Source of the DNA: an uncultured Prevotellaceae bacterium
GTDB taxonomy: Bacteria > Bacteroidota > Bacteroidia > Bacteroidales > Bacteroidaceae
Reading direction: 5' to 3'
Length of the DNA: 33,448 bases
NCBI GenBank assembly: GCA_900319385.1
Contig: ONOG01000032.1
Coordinates: forward strand, 1-33,448
Part shown: piece after piece, positions 9,101 to 17,458 of the stretch
Layout of the letters: each line of letters begins with the position of its first letter
Position numbering within the stretch: the stretch's first letter is position 1
The notes under the pieces: model-generated
The model's input: only the letters and a program-made list of their open reading frames with translations
Database searches by the model: none
Told to the model about the DNA's origin: nothing
Made by a program: the position numbers and the translations under genes

Positions 9101-9474
9101 ACTTTCACCTCACTCGGACTGCCAATCCAGCGGATGTTGTCCAGTTCAGCGTTCAGTTCAGATATCTGGGTGCTGGACAAGGCTGTATAACTGGCCGACC
9201 AACGTCCCGTAAAACCGACACGCGCCACGGTGATGCCGCTGGTGCCGATGTAGTTCGAACCGCTGTAGTTGCGCATCTGCAGGCCGAAGAAGTCCCAGCG
9301 CCAGCCGCCCTGACCGGAAAGGAAATGATACTCAGTGCCGGTGTCGCCGATGTCGTAGGGCACGCGGACAGCCCACGTGCCGGCTTTCATCGCACTGGAG
9401 GACGTAGTGGTTTGCTGTGCACTGGCCACGAAGGGCATCAGCGCAAGAATGAAAGCAAAAAGGTTCTTTTTCAT
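6037..9474 (-). CDS. Secreted clan GH-A-like / ricin / Fn3 / LamG protein, N-terminal part
   Basis: The signal peptide is at residues 1-19 (cleavage after ASA). Residues 30-390 look like a clan GH-A TIM-barrel hydrolase: VAPFNEPD places a likely acid/base at E181, and RLIADEMHN a likely nucleophile at E268. A ricin-type beta-trefoil follows (about 405-555, with QW-type repeats such as VQQWTNNG), then a fibronectin type III domain (565-655), a LamG jellyroll (662-855), a beta domain containing LKYLPAGTYTMTA and a helical region. The frame ends abnormally in YRPRTGQS. Real protein continues in the next frame (4800 to about 6070), so the gene carries a single-base frameshift. I cannot assign the GH family; GH30-like and GH5-like are both possible. 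It follows the GH128 gene and a small peptide gene on the same strand. Confidence 0.8.
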   Translation of the reverse strand: MKKNLFAFILALMPFVASAQQTTTSSSAMKAGTWAVRVPYDIGDTGTEYHFLSGQGGWRWDFFGLQMRNYSGSNYIGTSGITVARVGFTGRWSASYTALSSTQISELNAELDNIRWIGSPSEVKVLLLSGIGNEGNQQGNAGGTPTWSTEQRTNYVDDIERAAQYVQSKGYTILAVAPFNEPDFETTYSGNASNYSAVAAIMQGRSILAGKVYGPSTLNSSQAPTWYNTVKGNINFANTHQLAGNTFAQYTGFWQTAKADGKRLIADEMHNVMEAMVCAYYGGEAGTWWGYNGVTRGEYTNVLQDGVQLAYKERPNEWMVATVNKYKNQTNRAQAFIGSSERQGVATAFTFVSRGRLGFYDGEGPFYDFTQDMPGGAAGSYQNGQTNAERMININFGEDVPVEPINGTYKIVNKASGKVISLTNGNATQRDNVYQWADGGQANQTWSVTPAPSSHADFSYVVIKNANTSTMNIYLDAQAWAMDPGANVSAWSDGNTADPNDWQYWHVRYAGGGYYHIINHNTGLYLEVAGASSANGGNVQQWTNNGNDCQLWKFVPADVTVDQAAPSVPQGLTAEGQSGSVKLAWTANADADILGYMVYRYNTAISQWECIGRKVTTASFIDNTCRKGQTLRYRIRALDKSYNLSQPSAEASASTTAEHAMVAKWNGNNLNDATKNKLNAVQSPSGVSFTTNGTHQSIQFNGSNGYLELPYYVGDFQEMTFATWARGSSTSAWQRIFDFGNGEDSYLFLTPTNGSAMRFEIKANGTTQGLNATTTLGTNTWKHIAVTIGPSAVKIYVNGTLNATATDITLRPTDVAPTLCYLGRSMFDADPAFNGMLSDVRLYNYELTAAEVAALANITNNTVSGYNITTERLPAIADNVNNWDVHTGTWATYNGTATNMTAPFCRTTSAGTSELSKTLKYLPAGTYTMTANAYAYYNSSISRNNQQLFLNSDNLTINSARNTTGTLRELIGLVRNDNLLQFGYRTTSNSSATNLAIDNVRIVYQGTPEEFAEGLENITYGIIGNAESLLNLPMNKDVKAELQQAVTAVTTTLSAYTTAVTTGTATKAIADAWIAALENFSGTVVTNAQASANAYAQLKTAMDEAEAKADAHPQTTDDRTEFNADLGTIEDNYLGGEYRPRTGQS
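6060..6080 (-). other. Frameshift junction (+1)
   Basis: On the minus strand the upstream frame reads ...IEDNYLGG and the downstream frame resumes with NTDLVLDNPNF within CTCGGCGGCGAATACC. Skipping one base, for example an extra G after GGCGGC, restores a single 1557-codon frame across 4800-9474. No classical slippery heptamer is present, so an indel mutation or sequence error is more likely than programmed shifting. Confidence 0.8.
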
Positions 9475-9500
9475 TGTGTTGTTTTGTGTGTGATAGTTAG

Positions 9501-9527
9501 GGACTATCGCCTCTGCAAATATGACGG
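9501..9527 (-). promoter_or_regulatory. Possible weak promoter of the 9474 gene
   Basis: On the minus strand CATATTTG (9517-9524 region) differs by one base from the Bacteroidota -7 consensus TAnnTTTG, about 45 bp before the start codon. A short inverted repeat (GATAGT...ACTATC, about 9492-9508) lies in the presumed leader. The match is imperfect and the call tentative. Confidence 0.35.
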
Positions 9528-9534
9528 GACAGAG

Positions 9535-9564
9535 GTCTGAAAACGAGGCGAAAGATTTTCAGAC
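9535..9564. promoter_or_regulatory. 9 bp inverted repeat upstream of the 9474 gene
   Basis: GTCTGAAAA at 9535-9543 pairs perfectly with TTTTCAGAC at 9556-9564 across a 12 bp spacer. It lies between the small peptide gene and the frameshifted glycanase gene, next to the candidate promoter. It could be an operator or a weak terminator for the peptide gene; no T-run follows on the minus strand. Confidence 0.45.
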
Positions 9565-9593
9565 TGTCGCACAAAGACCTGGCGTTGCGCAGG

Positions 9594-9788
9594 TTACCAA
9601 AGGCTTCCCCAGGCATCGTCACCGTCTGCGTGACCATTGCGCTCCTTGGCTGACGGGTCGTCTTCGTCGCTGCCTTCGCCACCATTGTGGATGCCCTCGT
9701 CGGGAGCTGAAGCTCCGAGCAGAGGCGTGCGAGCCGTCAGGTGCCGAATGGCTGACGAAAGTGGGATTTCATACGGTTTCTTGTCCAT
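9594..9788 (-). CDS. Short acidic Gly-rich peptide ending in Leu-Trp (family copy 1)
   Basis: A 64-residue product from the ATG at 9788 (a TTG at 9800 in the same frame is less likely). It starts MDKKPYEIP, has a middle HLTARTPLLGAS followed by NGGEGSDEDDPSAKER, and ends DDAWGSLW. It aligns without gaps over a 12-residue core with the peptide encoded at 22710-22919 (LLTNQTVMITAS) and then shares GG-x-GS and AK-x-R, plus a C-terminal W...LW. No signal peptide or domain is recognised. It begins 43 bp after the stop of the GH128 gene, on the same strand, so it is probably cotranscribed with it. The role is unknown; a secreted or processed small peptide tied to surface glycanases is conceivable. 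Confidence 0.65.
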   Translation of the reverse strand: MDKKPYEIPLSSAIRHLTARTPLLGASAPDEGIHNGGEGSDEDDPSAKERNGHADGDDAWGSLW

Positions 9789-9831
9789 AGATGTATGCAA
9801 TATTAGTAGTTAAAATTCAATGTCCAGACGG

Positions 9832-12800
9832 TCAATAGTTCACCAGCACACGCTGGCCATCCACGAGATAGATGCCGCGACGCAGACCTTCGAGCGACTT
9901 TGCCTGACGTCGCACGAGCTGTCCGCTCAGCGTATAGATGTCGGCGGGGAGGAACACCGCTGTGCCGTTGGTGGAGACGATGCCAGTCGCCGTTCCCTCC
10001 CCGTCGTCGGGTCCGAGGTTCAGTGCCTTCACTCCGCTGGTGCTGGCAGGCACATGGAAGTAGGCGCGATAACCCTTGAGCTTGGTGCGGCCCGATGTCG
10101 AGCGAAATTCGTCGTTCAGGAGGTAGTAGTCGGTTCCATTGTCAGAACCCGCGGCGTTCGTCATGACGTAAGGATAGATGTAGTTGCCGCGGAACTCCAC
10201 GCCGTTGACGGTTACCGATGGATTGTCGGCGGGTGCGATATCAACGCCGCTGATCAGGTAGCTGTCATGCCCTTCGTCCACTTGCATGATGTAGGGTTTG
10301 TTGGCCTCGATGGCATTCACCTGGCGGAACTTCAGGCTGGCGTTGTCGCCCGAAAGACTGACCTCGCTCAGTTCCTTCACAACCGTGCCCGCACCGAACA
10401 CGCTGCTAATCTGTTCTGCAGTCATGCTGAAGGGGAAGCAAATGGTGTTCCAGGCGTTGCCACTCTCGACCGCATTCCGACCGTTCATCTTGCGTTCGAA
10501 CTGGATGTTGACATCGTCAATGGCCGGAACAAGCACGGCGGATGTCTCGCTAAGAACGACCGGAAGGCCCAGGAAGATTCTTTGGTACATGCGCCCCAGT
10601 TCAACCTGAGTCTTGATTTCGTCGCTTACATCCGAAACCTTACCCATGTATTCCAGTTTGAAGTTGGCAGCCTTAAACCATTTCCCGTCACTGCGCACGC
10701 CGAGGGTCAACTCGTTGTCATCGACCTGCACATAGACGTCATACTTCCGATAGTCGTCCACACCATATCCCGTGATGTTGACGCTGCGTCCCACGTAGTC
10801 GCCATTGGTGGGTGCTCCGTAGATGGCTGTACGGGAGGTCTGGGGGTCTGTGCCGCTGTCTGTGGCCAGATAAGCGCTGAGGTGATAGACGCCGTTGGGG
10901 ATTGAGGTCAACTTCTGACTGACCTCTGCATAGGTGAAGACACCGGCCCAGACGTTCACGGCCTTGACCGTCGAGCCCTCGATGGTGGCATCCACCAGTT
11001 TCGTGTCGTTCCAACCGTCGAAGGTTTTGCTGAACGTCCACTGGTTGGGCACGTTGTTGGCACCGCTGCCCATGGCCCCGGCGTTGTGGGTACCCCAGGT
11101 GAAGTCGTGGTTGGCGATGGCGTAGGTGAGGTCGGTGGGCAGCCCCTGGTTGTCGATACGCATTTGGTGGAAATCCATACGCTTCATGGCGGTGATGTTC
11201 AGATGGTCAGTTTCGGCAAGTGTACGGTTGCCGGCCAGTTCGGCACCTACCACAAAGCTCTTGTTGTTGTCCCACAGGCCGCAATAGCAGCCGCTGTGGC
11301 CCAGATTCTGCACCGTCCAGTATCCGTTCGTCGCATCGTAGGCAGGCAGGTAGGCAGCCTTGCCGTCGGTACTGCTCACATTGCCGTTCGTACGGAAGTT
11401 CCACGAGTTGGGCGAGTGCATCAGCTGCGCTTCGTAGCTGAGGTTTGCCAAGGCATAGCCGCTGCCGTTGGGCACGAACTGCCAGGTTTGGGTCATCGCA
11501 TTGTCCGACCCATCCTTGACCGGCGTGGCATACTGGACAGCCTTGTAACCGCCTTGTCTGACTCCGTCGGCCAGGCCCCAGCACAGTTCTGAGGAAGATT
11601 CCGTGCTGTAGAATCGGAAATAGTAATTCTGCACATCGCTGGGCAGCGACGTGAGCGTGATGACACCCTCCTCGGGATTGGCGGAGAAGGTAAACTGATT
11701 GCTGTAGCGCGACGTGCCGTCGGCATCGACATTGCAGATTCGGTAGGTGGCACCCCTGTATGATGCGTCCTCAAACTCTATGCTGCGGCCCTCGCTGTCG
11801 CTGACACCAAGCGTCGTCACGTCAATCCAGCGCGTACCACTCTTCCGCTGCACCTTCACGGTCTTCGTGCAGTCGGTGTTGGGGTTGTGCCACATGAGAA
11901 TGACTTGACCGTCAACGGTAACACCTCCGCTCAAACTCGTGGGGGCACTATAGTTCCAAGGCATGAAGTATTCGTTGTCGCTCGTATAGGCGAAGTCCGA
12001 CTGATAGGCACCATACATGTTTCCTGCCGTCGTCGTCCAGTGGTCGTCGGTAATCCAGTGGACATAGCGTTTCTGCTCCACATCGTTGTAGATGGCCAGA
12101 CGTTCGAGCCACTTGTTGTTGTCGGCCAGCGTGAGACAATCAACGAGCCACTGGCCGTTCTTCTGATAGTCTTGGCCGCTGTCCCAGGCGTACCAAGTGC
12201 CGTCGGCGAGAGTGAATCCTTTCTCTGAGGTCCAGTTGGCACCGTTGTTCCACTCGGTCACCCACACGGGCAGCCCCGTATTGTCGTAGAGTGCCTTGAG
12301 ACTGCTGATGAACGACGAGGGCGACTGGCCTCCGATGTAGTAGTGTGTGGCCACGAAATCGACACGCATGTTCTGCGCCTTGCAGCGGTCCACATAGTCT
12401 TTCACCCACGACGTGTTGGGGTTGCAGCAGGCAAACGTACCGATACGCATGCCACTGTAGAGGAATTCCTTGTGGTGCTTAATCAGTTCATCGACCGTCA
12501 TGTACACCTCCGAACTGCTGCCTGTGTTGTCAGGCTCGTTCTGCCCGAGCACATGCGAGTAGCCGTTCAGCGCGTCGATGGTGCCCCATTCGGGCCAGCG
12601 CCAGTGGTAGGTGCCGTCCTTGGCATTACCCGTCTCATGGTGGCGCATGGGCACATATTCATAGTTGTCGTAGTCGTTCACGCCCGCATCCCAGCGGTAC
12701 ATCCACGTCACGTTCATCAGCCCCATCGGTGTGGCATCATATCCGGCATAGCCCTTCTTGCTGGGCCAGCGCCAGGGGAAGACGCGCAGGAAACTGACGC

Positions 12801-13404
12801 TCCCTCGCATGGTGGCGGGCAGATTGACGGTGATGTCACCGTCGTTGGCAATGAAGCAGTGGCTGTAACCCGTTCCGTCCGTGTGGTTTGCCATCGTGAC
12901 CATGTAGCCGCGTTTGAGGGTAAAACTCATGATGGCGTTGTCCCACGTGCCGAGCGCGCGGTAGGCGGTATTGACAGTGAAGTCGCTCTTGCTGTTGCCA
13001 CTCGTGTTCAGCGCGTCATAGACTGTCAGCGGCTGACCCGTATTCGCATAGGGCAGCACGATGGCGCCGTGGCGGTAGATTTCGACGCGGCAGTTGGTGC
13101 CCTTCTGCGCCGTAGAGCCGTTGATTTTGATTTTCGACAAATACGAACTGCTGACGGTCGAGGGCTTGATGTTCTGAAAGATGACGACCGCTTGTGAGTT
13201 CGTGATGTTGATTGAGCCGGTGAGCGCATCGCTCGTGGCGGTAATGACATAGTCGGTGGCTGTCGATAGCGTGACGCTACCGGAGCATGACGCCACCGTC
13301 TGGGTGGAGTTAGTTGCAATCGTCGTGACGTTGGGATCGGTGGCTCGCGCCACACCCAACGACATCAGCATGCAAATCAGTGCTGCAAAAAGTTTTCTTT
13401 TCAT
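9832..13404 (-). CDS. Secreted GH128-type (Asl1-like) beta-1,3-glucanase candidate
   Basis: A 1190-residue protein with a signal peptide (1-21). An N-terminal beta-rich region (about 25-200) precedes a Glyco_hydro_cc/GH128-like TIM barrel at about 205-510. HVLGQNEPDNTG places the likely acid/base at E290 and PVWVTEWNNG the likely nucleophile at E384. An Fn3/Ig-like domain follows (about 515-610), then a ricin-like or beta-trefoil segment, a carbohydrate-binding-like domain (about 770-920) and the C-terminal module NAWNTICFPFSMTAEQI... ending GIYLVDGQRVLVNY. Characterised GH128 enzymes are endo-beta-1,3-glucanases; the family placement here rests on motif recognition. Its neighbour upstream is a GH30-type enzyme and a small peptide gene follows 43 bp downstream. 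Confidence 0.8.
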   Translation of the reverse strand: MKRKLFAALICMLMSLGVARATDPNVTTIATNSTQTVASCSGSVTLSTATDYVITATSDALTGSINITNSQAVVIFQNIKPSTVSSSYLSKIKINGSTAQKGTNCRVEIYRHGAIVLPYANTGQPLTVYDALNTSGNSKSDFTVNTAYRALGTWDNAIMSFTLKRGYMVTMANHTDGTGYSHCFIANDGDITVNLPATMRGSVSFLRVFPWRWPSKKGYAGYDATPMGLMNVTWMYRWDAGVNDYDNYEYVPMRHHETGNAKDGTYHWRWPEWGTIDALNGYSHVLGQNEPDNTGSSSEVYMTVDELIKHHKEFLYSGMRIGTFACCNPNTSWVKDYVDRCKAQNMRVDFVATHYYIGGQSPSSFISSLKALYDNTGLPVWVTEWNNGANWTSEKGFTLADGTWYAWDSGQDYQKNGQWLVDCLTLADNNKWLERLAIYNDVEQKRYVHWITDDHWTTTAGNMYGAYQSDFAYTSDNEYFMPWNYSAPTSLSGGVTVDGQVILMWHNPNTDCTKTVKVQRKSGTRWIDVTTLGVSDSEGRSIEFEDASYRGATYRICNVDADGTSRYSNQFTFSANPEEGVITLTSLPSDVQNYYFRFYSTESSSELCWGLADGVRQGGYKAVQYATPVKDGSDNAMTQTWQFVPNGSGYALANLSYEAQLMHSPNSWNFRTNGNVSSTDGKAAYLPAYDATNGYWTVQNLGHSGCYCGLWDNNKSFVVGAELAGNRTLAETDHLNITAMKRMDFHQMRIDNQGLPTDLTYAIANHDFTWGTHNAGAMGSGANNVPNQWTFSKTFDGWNDTKLVDATIEGSTVKAVNVWAGVFTYAEVSQKLTSIPNGVYHLSAYLATDSGTDPQTSRTAIYGAPTNGDYVGRSVNITGYGVDDYRKYDVYVQVDDNELTLGVRSDGKWFKAANFKLEYMGKVSDVSDEIKTQVELGRMYQRIFLGLPVVLSETSAVLVPAIDDVNIQFERKMNGRNAVESGNAWNTICFPFSMTAEQISSVFGAGTVVKELSEVSLSGDNASLKFRQVNAIEANKPYIMQVDEGHDSYLISGVDIAPADNPSVTVNGVEFRGNYIYPYVMTNAAGSDNGTDYYLLNDEFRSTSGRTKLKGYRAYFHVPASTSGVKALNLGPDDGEGTATGIVSTNGTAVFLPADIYTLSGQLVRRQAKSLEGLRRGIYLVDGQRVLVNY

Positions 13405-13478
13405 GTGTAGTGTTAGTAAAGTGTTAGGTTGTTAGGCTCATTCGCGTGCACGCACGCACATATCAAAGAAGTCGGCAG

Positions 13479-13486
13479 CAAATATA
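13479..13486 (-). promoter_or_regulatory. Promoter -7 box of the GH128 gene
   Basis: The minus strand reads TATATTTG, a perfect match to the Bacteroidota -7 consensus TAnnTTTG, 75 bp before the start codon. A TTTG lies 16 bp further upstream, which is shorter than the usual spacing. The implied leader contains a GCGTGCACGC palindrome near 13444-13453. Confidence 0.55.
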
Positions 13487-13643
13487 TAAAAAAATTACTT
13501 TACAAACACATTATCAGGCAATTATTTTTTGTTTTTAACAGTTTTCGCCTTCATCGGGGGGGCAAACCGAGCCCTATACAAATCAACTGGGCACCACAAA
13601 GCTGCACTATCTGCAAAACAAAAAAACGCAACACAGTGCCGCA

Positions 13644-13688
13644 CAAAAAAACACACTACGCCAGAGGTCAATACCGAGCGCAGTGTGT
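13644..13688 (-). terminator. Terminator of the GH30 gene
   Basis: On the minus strand ACACACTGCGC pairs with GCGTAGTGTGT (13651-13688, one mismatch), followed directly by seven T residues (13644-13650). It lies about 27 bp after the GH30 stop codon, so the GH128 gene probably has its own promoter. Confidence 0.75.
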
Positions 13689-13714
13689 CATGGTCAAGAG
13701 TTCTAACGTCATCG

Positions 13715-16700
13715 TCAGCGCAGGCGCATCACTTTCCGACCGTCCACGATGTAGATGCCTCCCGAGCACGGACTGTTGCCGACTTTTCGTCCGCTCAGGT
13801 CATAGACAGCTCGGTCTGTGCCGGACTCGGTTCCTTCCTGCAGCAAGGCTTCGACACCCGTTTCCTCTTCCTTTCCCAGAAAATGGAGGCGAAAGTGGGT
13901 GAGGTCTATCCACGTGCCTTTGTCGTACTTGCCCACTTCGTCGCGCACACCAAGGCGCAACGGCTCCAGTCCGTCGTAGTCGAACTGGAGCTTATTGGCG
14001 TAGAGACCTTTGCTGAAATAGACGAACGGGGCCTCGGTGGTGTTCCACTCGGGCATGTAGTAGGTCACGTCGTCGATGGTGTAGGCCCGTTCGCTGTCGG
14101 CAATGGGGACGGTGGTGCCGCCATTGTGCATCTGCTGGAGGGGCACCGACGTTTCGCCGGCGTAGAGATAGGCATTGACCGTCTCGTGGTCGCTGTCGTC
14201 GCCGTTGCTGTAGTAGCCATCGACCGTCAGGCTGTATTGACCGGTGGGCAGCCCTTCGAGCGTCTGACTGAGGTCGAACGTGCCAGGTGTCTTGTCAATC
14301 AAGCGGAAAAGGCCCTCGTAGGCACTGTTCTCGACATGGGAACCGAGGGTGCCGTTCTGATAGACATAGTCGGTCCAACCGGCGTTGTAGTCGTGATAGA
14401 AGTCGGGGTTCAGCAGCATGAAAGTGGCATTGCCCCCATTGTTGGCCTCAAGTGCAGCCAAGCGGTCGGACTTCTTGACCAACTGCCAGCGGGCATTGTT
14501 GCTGCTGCCGTCGGTCGTGAGCCACACAAGGTTGGTGTACGAAGGATCGTAGGTCAGGTACTTATTGCCATTGCCAGGAAACTGAATGCTATAGACATTG
14601 GGGATGTCAGCCGTCGGAGCCAGAGTGAACGCCAGCGTTTCCTTGCTGCTGGTGCTGTTCAGGTAGTATTTGGCATCGACACCGCTGGGCAGGGTGACGC
14701 TGCTGCGGGGATTGACATCGAGCCAGCCGTAGTAGGTGTTCGCACCGATGGTAGCGGTTTTCAGCACGAAGTTGCTGCCGCTGGCCTCGAGTGTGAACTC
14801 CAGGCCGATGTCGTCCAGACCCATCTGCGTGCCGTACGAACCGTAACCGATGTTGACGAATTTATGCTGGCCGATATTATACAGATAGTAGGTTTCGCCC
14901 GCCTGGGGTGCATTTCCTTCATATTCGCTGTACGTTGCAGTGGCACGCACCTGTTCCATGGCGTCGCGCAATTCGTTGATGAGGTCGGCGAAGGCAACGG
15001 GGTCTTGCAGGGTGGCGATGAGGGTGGATTGTGCCAAAAGAGTCGAATTCAACGACACTTTTGCCGCCTCAGCATAGCGTCCGCCAGCATCATCGACGAG
15101 CGTTTGGGCCTCAGCAGCCACGGCATCGTACTGTGCTTTAGCCTCCTCCAACTGTTGGCGCAGCGCCTCGGCTGCGGCTTCCTTGCCTGCGACATCTTCG
15201 CCAAGACGGTAGAGCTTGAAGTCGGTGACGGCAAACCAGCCGCTCTGACCTCCGTTCGACGTCGAGCAGTAACCGATGCGCAGGTTCTGACCCTCCTCGA
15301 TCGTGATGCGACCTGTAGTCTGCAATTCCCAGCTCAGTGCGTCCCAGGCGTCGTTTGTCTTCACAGGCGAAACCGCGCGGTTTTCGGATGTTTCGGGAGC
15401 ATCCGAGTAGCCAACGATGTAAGCGTGCTGGTCGGTGATGAGTCCTTCGCCGCAGACGCTGCGGCAGGTCAGCCAATAAGTGCCGGCAGGAAGGTTCGTG
15501 AGGTCCTGATGAACGTCCATCGACGTGAAGTCGGTCGAAAAACTGTTGTAAGCACGCTGGCTCAGCACGTTCATGGCCGAGGCGTCCACACTGCCTACGT
15601 TCTCCGACGTCCAGCCTGCGGTCGTCGCGAACGTCGGATTCTTAATCAGACTGGTGCAGTCGGTGACCTCCTCTTCGGTCTCGACCAAACCTTCATTTTC
15701 CGCCATTTCATCGATAGTTTTTGCCTCACCGATGACGAAAGTATTGTAGGAATTGGCTGGCACACGGACGCTCATATATTTATCGTCAACCGAGAAGGTG
15801 AGGGTGCGCTCAGCACCGCTTTCGTTACCCACGACCACCACGATGGTGCCGTCGGGCTGCTGGGCTGCCAGAACAAGGGGCTGGCCACTGGACTTGCGCA
15901 GAATCTTCGTCCCGTCGCCGATGAAGTGGCTGTAGTGCTTGTAGGCATAGAACTCAGGTGTGTAGTAGGCCACGCCCTTGTTAATATCGAGGTGGAGCAG
16001 GCCATTCTGCCACCAGTTCATGAACGGGCCACGTCCGTTGCCACCGAGGATGCTGTTCCAGTTGGTGTAGGTAACACAGCCGTTGTTCAGATAGTGGTGA
16101 ATCAGCTCGAATGTATGTGCGCCGGCTCCCCAGTCGAACGTTCCGTTGCCGCACTCGCTCTCCGTCTGGATGAACTCAAGGTCAGGATAGCGTTCACGCA
16201 GCACGCCGATAGCGTCGCGTCCTTCCCACTGGAACCCGATTCCATCGAACAGTTCACTGAGTTTTTTTCCGTTGAATTCGGGGTTTTCGTGCTTGGAACG
16301 ATAGTTCAGAATCACCTCAAACACATCGTCAACATGGTTCGTGTTCATCGTGCCGAGCCACACCTTCACACCTGGGTGATGCTCACGCATGTAAGGAATG
16401 AGGTAGTCGGCGTTGAAGATGGCCGTACTCGTTGCCTCCCACGAGGTGTTGGGATAGTAGTTGCAGGTGTAGGCCTCGTTCTGATAGCACATTCCCGTGA
16501 TGGGAATGCCTTCCTCGCCATACGCCGTGATGAATTTACTGAAGTAGAGAGCATGGGCCTGCAAGAATTCGGGCTCCATGATAAACTGTGTCGAGGTGTA
16601 AGAAGGATAGGTTGTGTCGAGGCCGTTGCCGTAGCCGGCGCGGTTGGAGTAGTGATGACTCCTCTTCATCCACTGGGGCGGACTCCAGGGCGAGCACCAA

Positions 16701-17269
16701 AACTTCATGTCGGGATTCTGCTCCTGCGCTTTCTTGATGAAGGGAATGATGTGCTTCTTGTCCCGTTCAATGGTGAAGTGCTCCATCGCAAAGTCGGTCT
16801 CTCCCTCCGGCATCTCGTCGCAGGAGTACCACGACTCGGCCAGGTTGATGGGCTCGTTGCGCTGGTGGAACACAGCTGGGTCGTAGAAGTTCTCCGGACC
16901 GGCATAGTCGCTGGCACCGACGGGGATGCGTCCCAGCGCGAAGCGAAGGTCACCCGTCGGCGAGAACATCCGTTCGTAGTATTCCGCCTGCGCCTCGGGG
17001 GTCAGACGTTGCAGGGCATACCAGTCCAGTTCGTTGAAGCAGGTGCCCCACGCCTGGAACGTGCTCATCACGTCAGCCGTCGAGAAAATGGCCTGCGGCT
17101 TTCCCACTACGGTCGTACTCACTTCGGCACGCTTCACCGTCCACGCCTCTTTCTGTGTCGATGTAAACTGCAAAGCTTTCCACTCTGTTTCCTGTGCCTG
17201 CACCTGCATGGCACCGTTCGTTCCCAACAGCAGCACCGTTGCTGTCAGCACTTGATAAATCTTCTTCAT
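13715..17269 (-). CDS. Secreted GH30-type glucanase (beta-1,6-glucanase-like)
   Basis: 1184 residues from the ATG at 17269; the frame extends to 17374, but only this start gives a signal peptide (MKKIYQVLTATVLLL..., cleavage after QAQ). The GH30-like TIM barrel and beta-sandwich cover about residues 28-540: FQAWGTCFNELDW resembles the family entry motif, MCYQNEAYT places the acid/base at E265, and IQTESECGNG holds the nucleophile (E372, or E370). Further on are a carbohydrate-binding-like domain (about 565-700), a coiled helical segment (about 705-770), a ricin-like trefoil (about 785-945) and another beta domain. The protein ends VYDLSGRKV...GGIYIVDGRKVMRLR, but lacks the WNTxCLPF domain of its neighbours. 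GH30 subfamily 3 enzymes cleave beta-1,6-glucan; the subfamily is inferred. The gene follows the regulator gene. Confidence 0.85.
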   Translation of the reverse strand: MKKIYQVLTATVLLLGTNGAMQVQAQETEWKALQFTSTQKEAWTVKRAEVSTTVVGKPQAIFSTADVMSTFQAWGTCFNELDWYALQRLTPEAQAEYYERMFSPTGDLRFALGRIPVGASDYAGPENFYDPAVFHQRNEPINLAESWYSCDEMPEGETDFAMEHFTIERDKKHIIPFIKKAQEQNPDMKFWCSPWSPPQWMKRSHHYSNRAGYGNGLDTTYPSYTSTQFIMEPEFLQAHALYFSKFITAYGEEGIPITGMCYQNEAYTCNYYPNTSWEATSTAIFNADYLIPYMREHHPGVKVWLGTMNTNHVDDVFEVILNYRSKHENPEFNGKKLSELFDGIGFQWEGRDAIGVLRERYPDLEFIQTESECGNGTFDWGAGAHTFELIHHYLNNGCVTYTNWNSILGGNGRGPFMNWWQNGLLHLDINKGVAYYTPEFYAYKHYSHFIGDGTKILRKSSGQPLVLAAQQPDGTIVVVVGNESGAERTLTFSVDDKYMSVRVPANSYNTFVIGEAKTIDEMAENEGLVETEEEVTDCTSLIKNPTFATTAGWTSENVGSVDASAMNVLSQRAYNSFSTDFTSMDVHQDLTNLPAGTYWLTCRSVCGEGLITDQHAYIVGYSDAPETSENRAVSPVKTNDAWDALSWELQTTGRITIEEGQNLRIGYCSTSNGGQSGWFAVTDFKLYRLGEDVAGKEAAAEALRQQLEEAKAQYDAVAAEAQTLVDDAGGRYAEAAKVSLNSTLLAQSTLIATLQDPVAFADLINELRDAMEQVRATATYSEYEGNAPQAGETYYLYNIGQHKFVNIGYGSYGTQMGLDDIGLEFTLEASGSNFVLKTATIGANTYYGWLDVNPRSSVTLPSGVDAKYYLNSTSSKETLAFTLAPTADIPNVYSIQFPGNGNKYLTYDPSYTNLVWLTTDGSSNNARWQLVKKSDRLAALEANNGGNATFMLLNPDFYHDYNAGWTDYVYQNGTLGSHVENSAYEGLFRLIDKTPGTFDLSQTLEGLPTGQYSLTVDGYYSNGDDSDHETVNAYLYAGETSVPLQQMHNGGTTVPIADSERAYTIDDVTYYMPEWNTTEAPFVYFSKGLYANKLQFDYDGLEPLRLGVRDEVGKYDKGTWIDLTHFRLHFLGKEEETGVEALLQEGTESGTDRAVYDLSGRKVGNSPCSGGIYIVDGRKVMRLR

Positions 17270-17371
17270 CCTTATAAGTTTTTGGGTTTTTAGGTCGGAG
17301 CGCGGCTGTCTCGCCCGCATCAATCGCGGAGGGGAACGTCCGTGCTCCCACCTCCCCGAGGTTTTCGGCGG

Positions 17372-17379
17372 CAAAGTTA
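17372..17379 (-). promoter_or_regulatory. Promoter -7 box of the GH30 gene
   Basis: The minus strand reads TAACTTTG, a perfect TAnnTTTG box, about 103 bp upstream of the start codon at 17269. No convincing TTTG -33 element is visible at the usual distance, which would fit an activator-dependent promoter. Confidence 0.5.
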
Positions 17380-17429
17380 CTACAACCCTGATTTTCAGTG
17401 CGGTTAATCTGTAACGAAAGAGTGTACAA

Positions 17430-17458
17430 AATGTAACAAAAAGCCCAAATGTTACATT
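17430..17458. promoter_or_regulatory. 9 bp inverted repeat at the regulator stop codon
   Basis: AATGTAACA (17430-17438) pairs perfectly with TGTTACATT (17450-17458). It overlaps the regulator's stop codon at 17452-17454 and is followed on the minus strand by TTTTG. It may be a short terminator, or an operator for the AraC-type regulator acting on the GH30 promoter about 50 bp downstream. Confidence 0.45.

Larger units (their letters stand above)
13405..13714. other. Intergenic region between GH30 and GH128 genes
   Basis: This AT-rich spacer of 310 bp contains no gene. It holds the terminator after the GH30 gene (13644-13688) and the promoter candidate of the GH128 gene (13479-13486). The rest shows A- and T-tracts only. 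Confidence 0.7.

Noticed and set aside
6817..9540. Open frame of 907 codons on the plus strand
   Set aside because: Antisense shadow of the ricin/Fn3/LamG protein; Val/Gly/His-rich with no domain or start signal.
13529..17293. Open frame of 1254 codons on the plus strand opposite the GH30 gene
   Set aside because: It is antisense to a gene with a signal peptide, catalytic motifs and sorting tail; its product has no recognisable domain and its length follows from the codon use of the GC-rich real gene.
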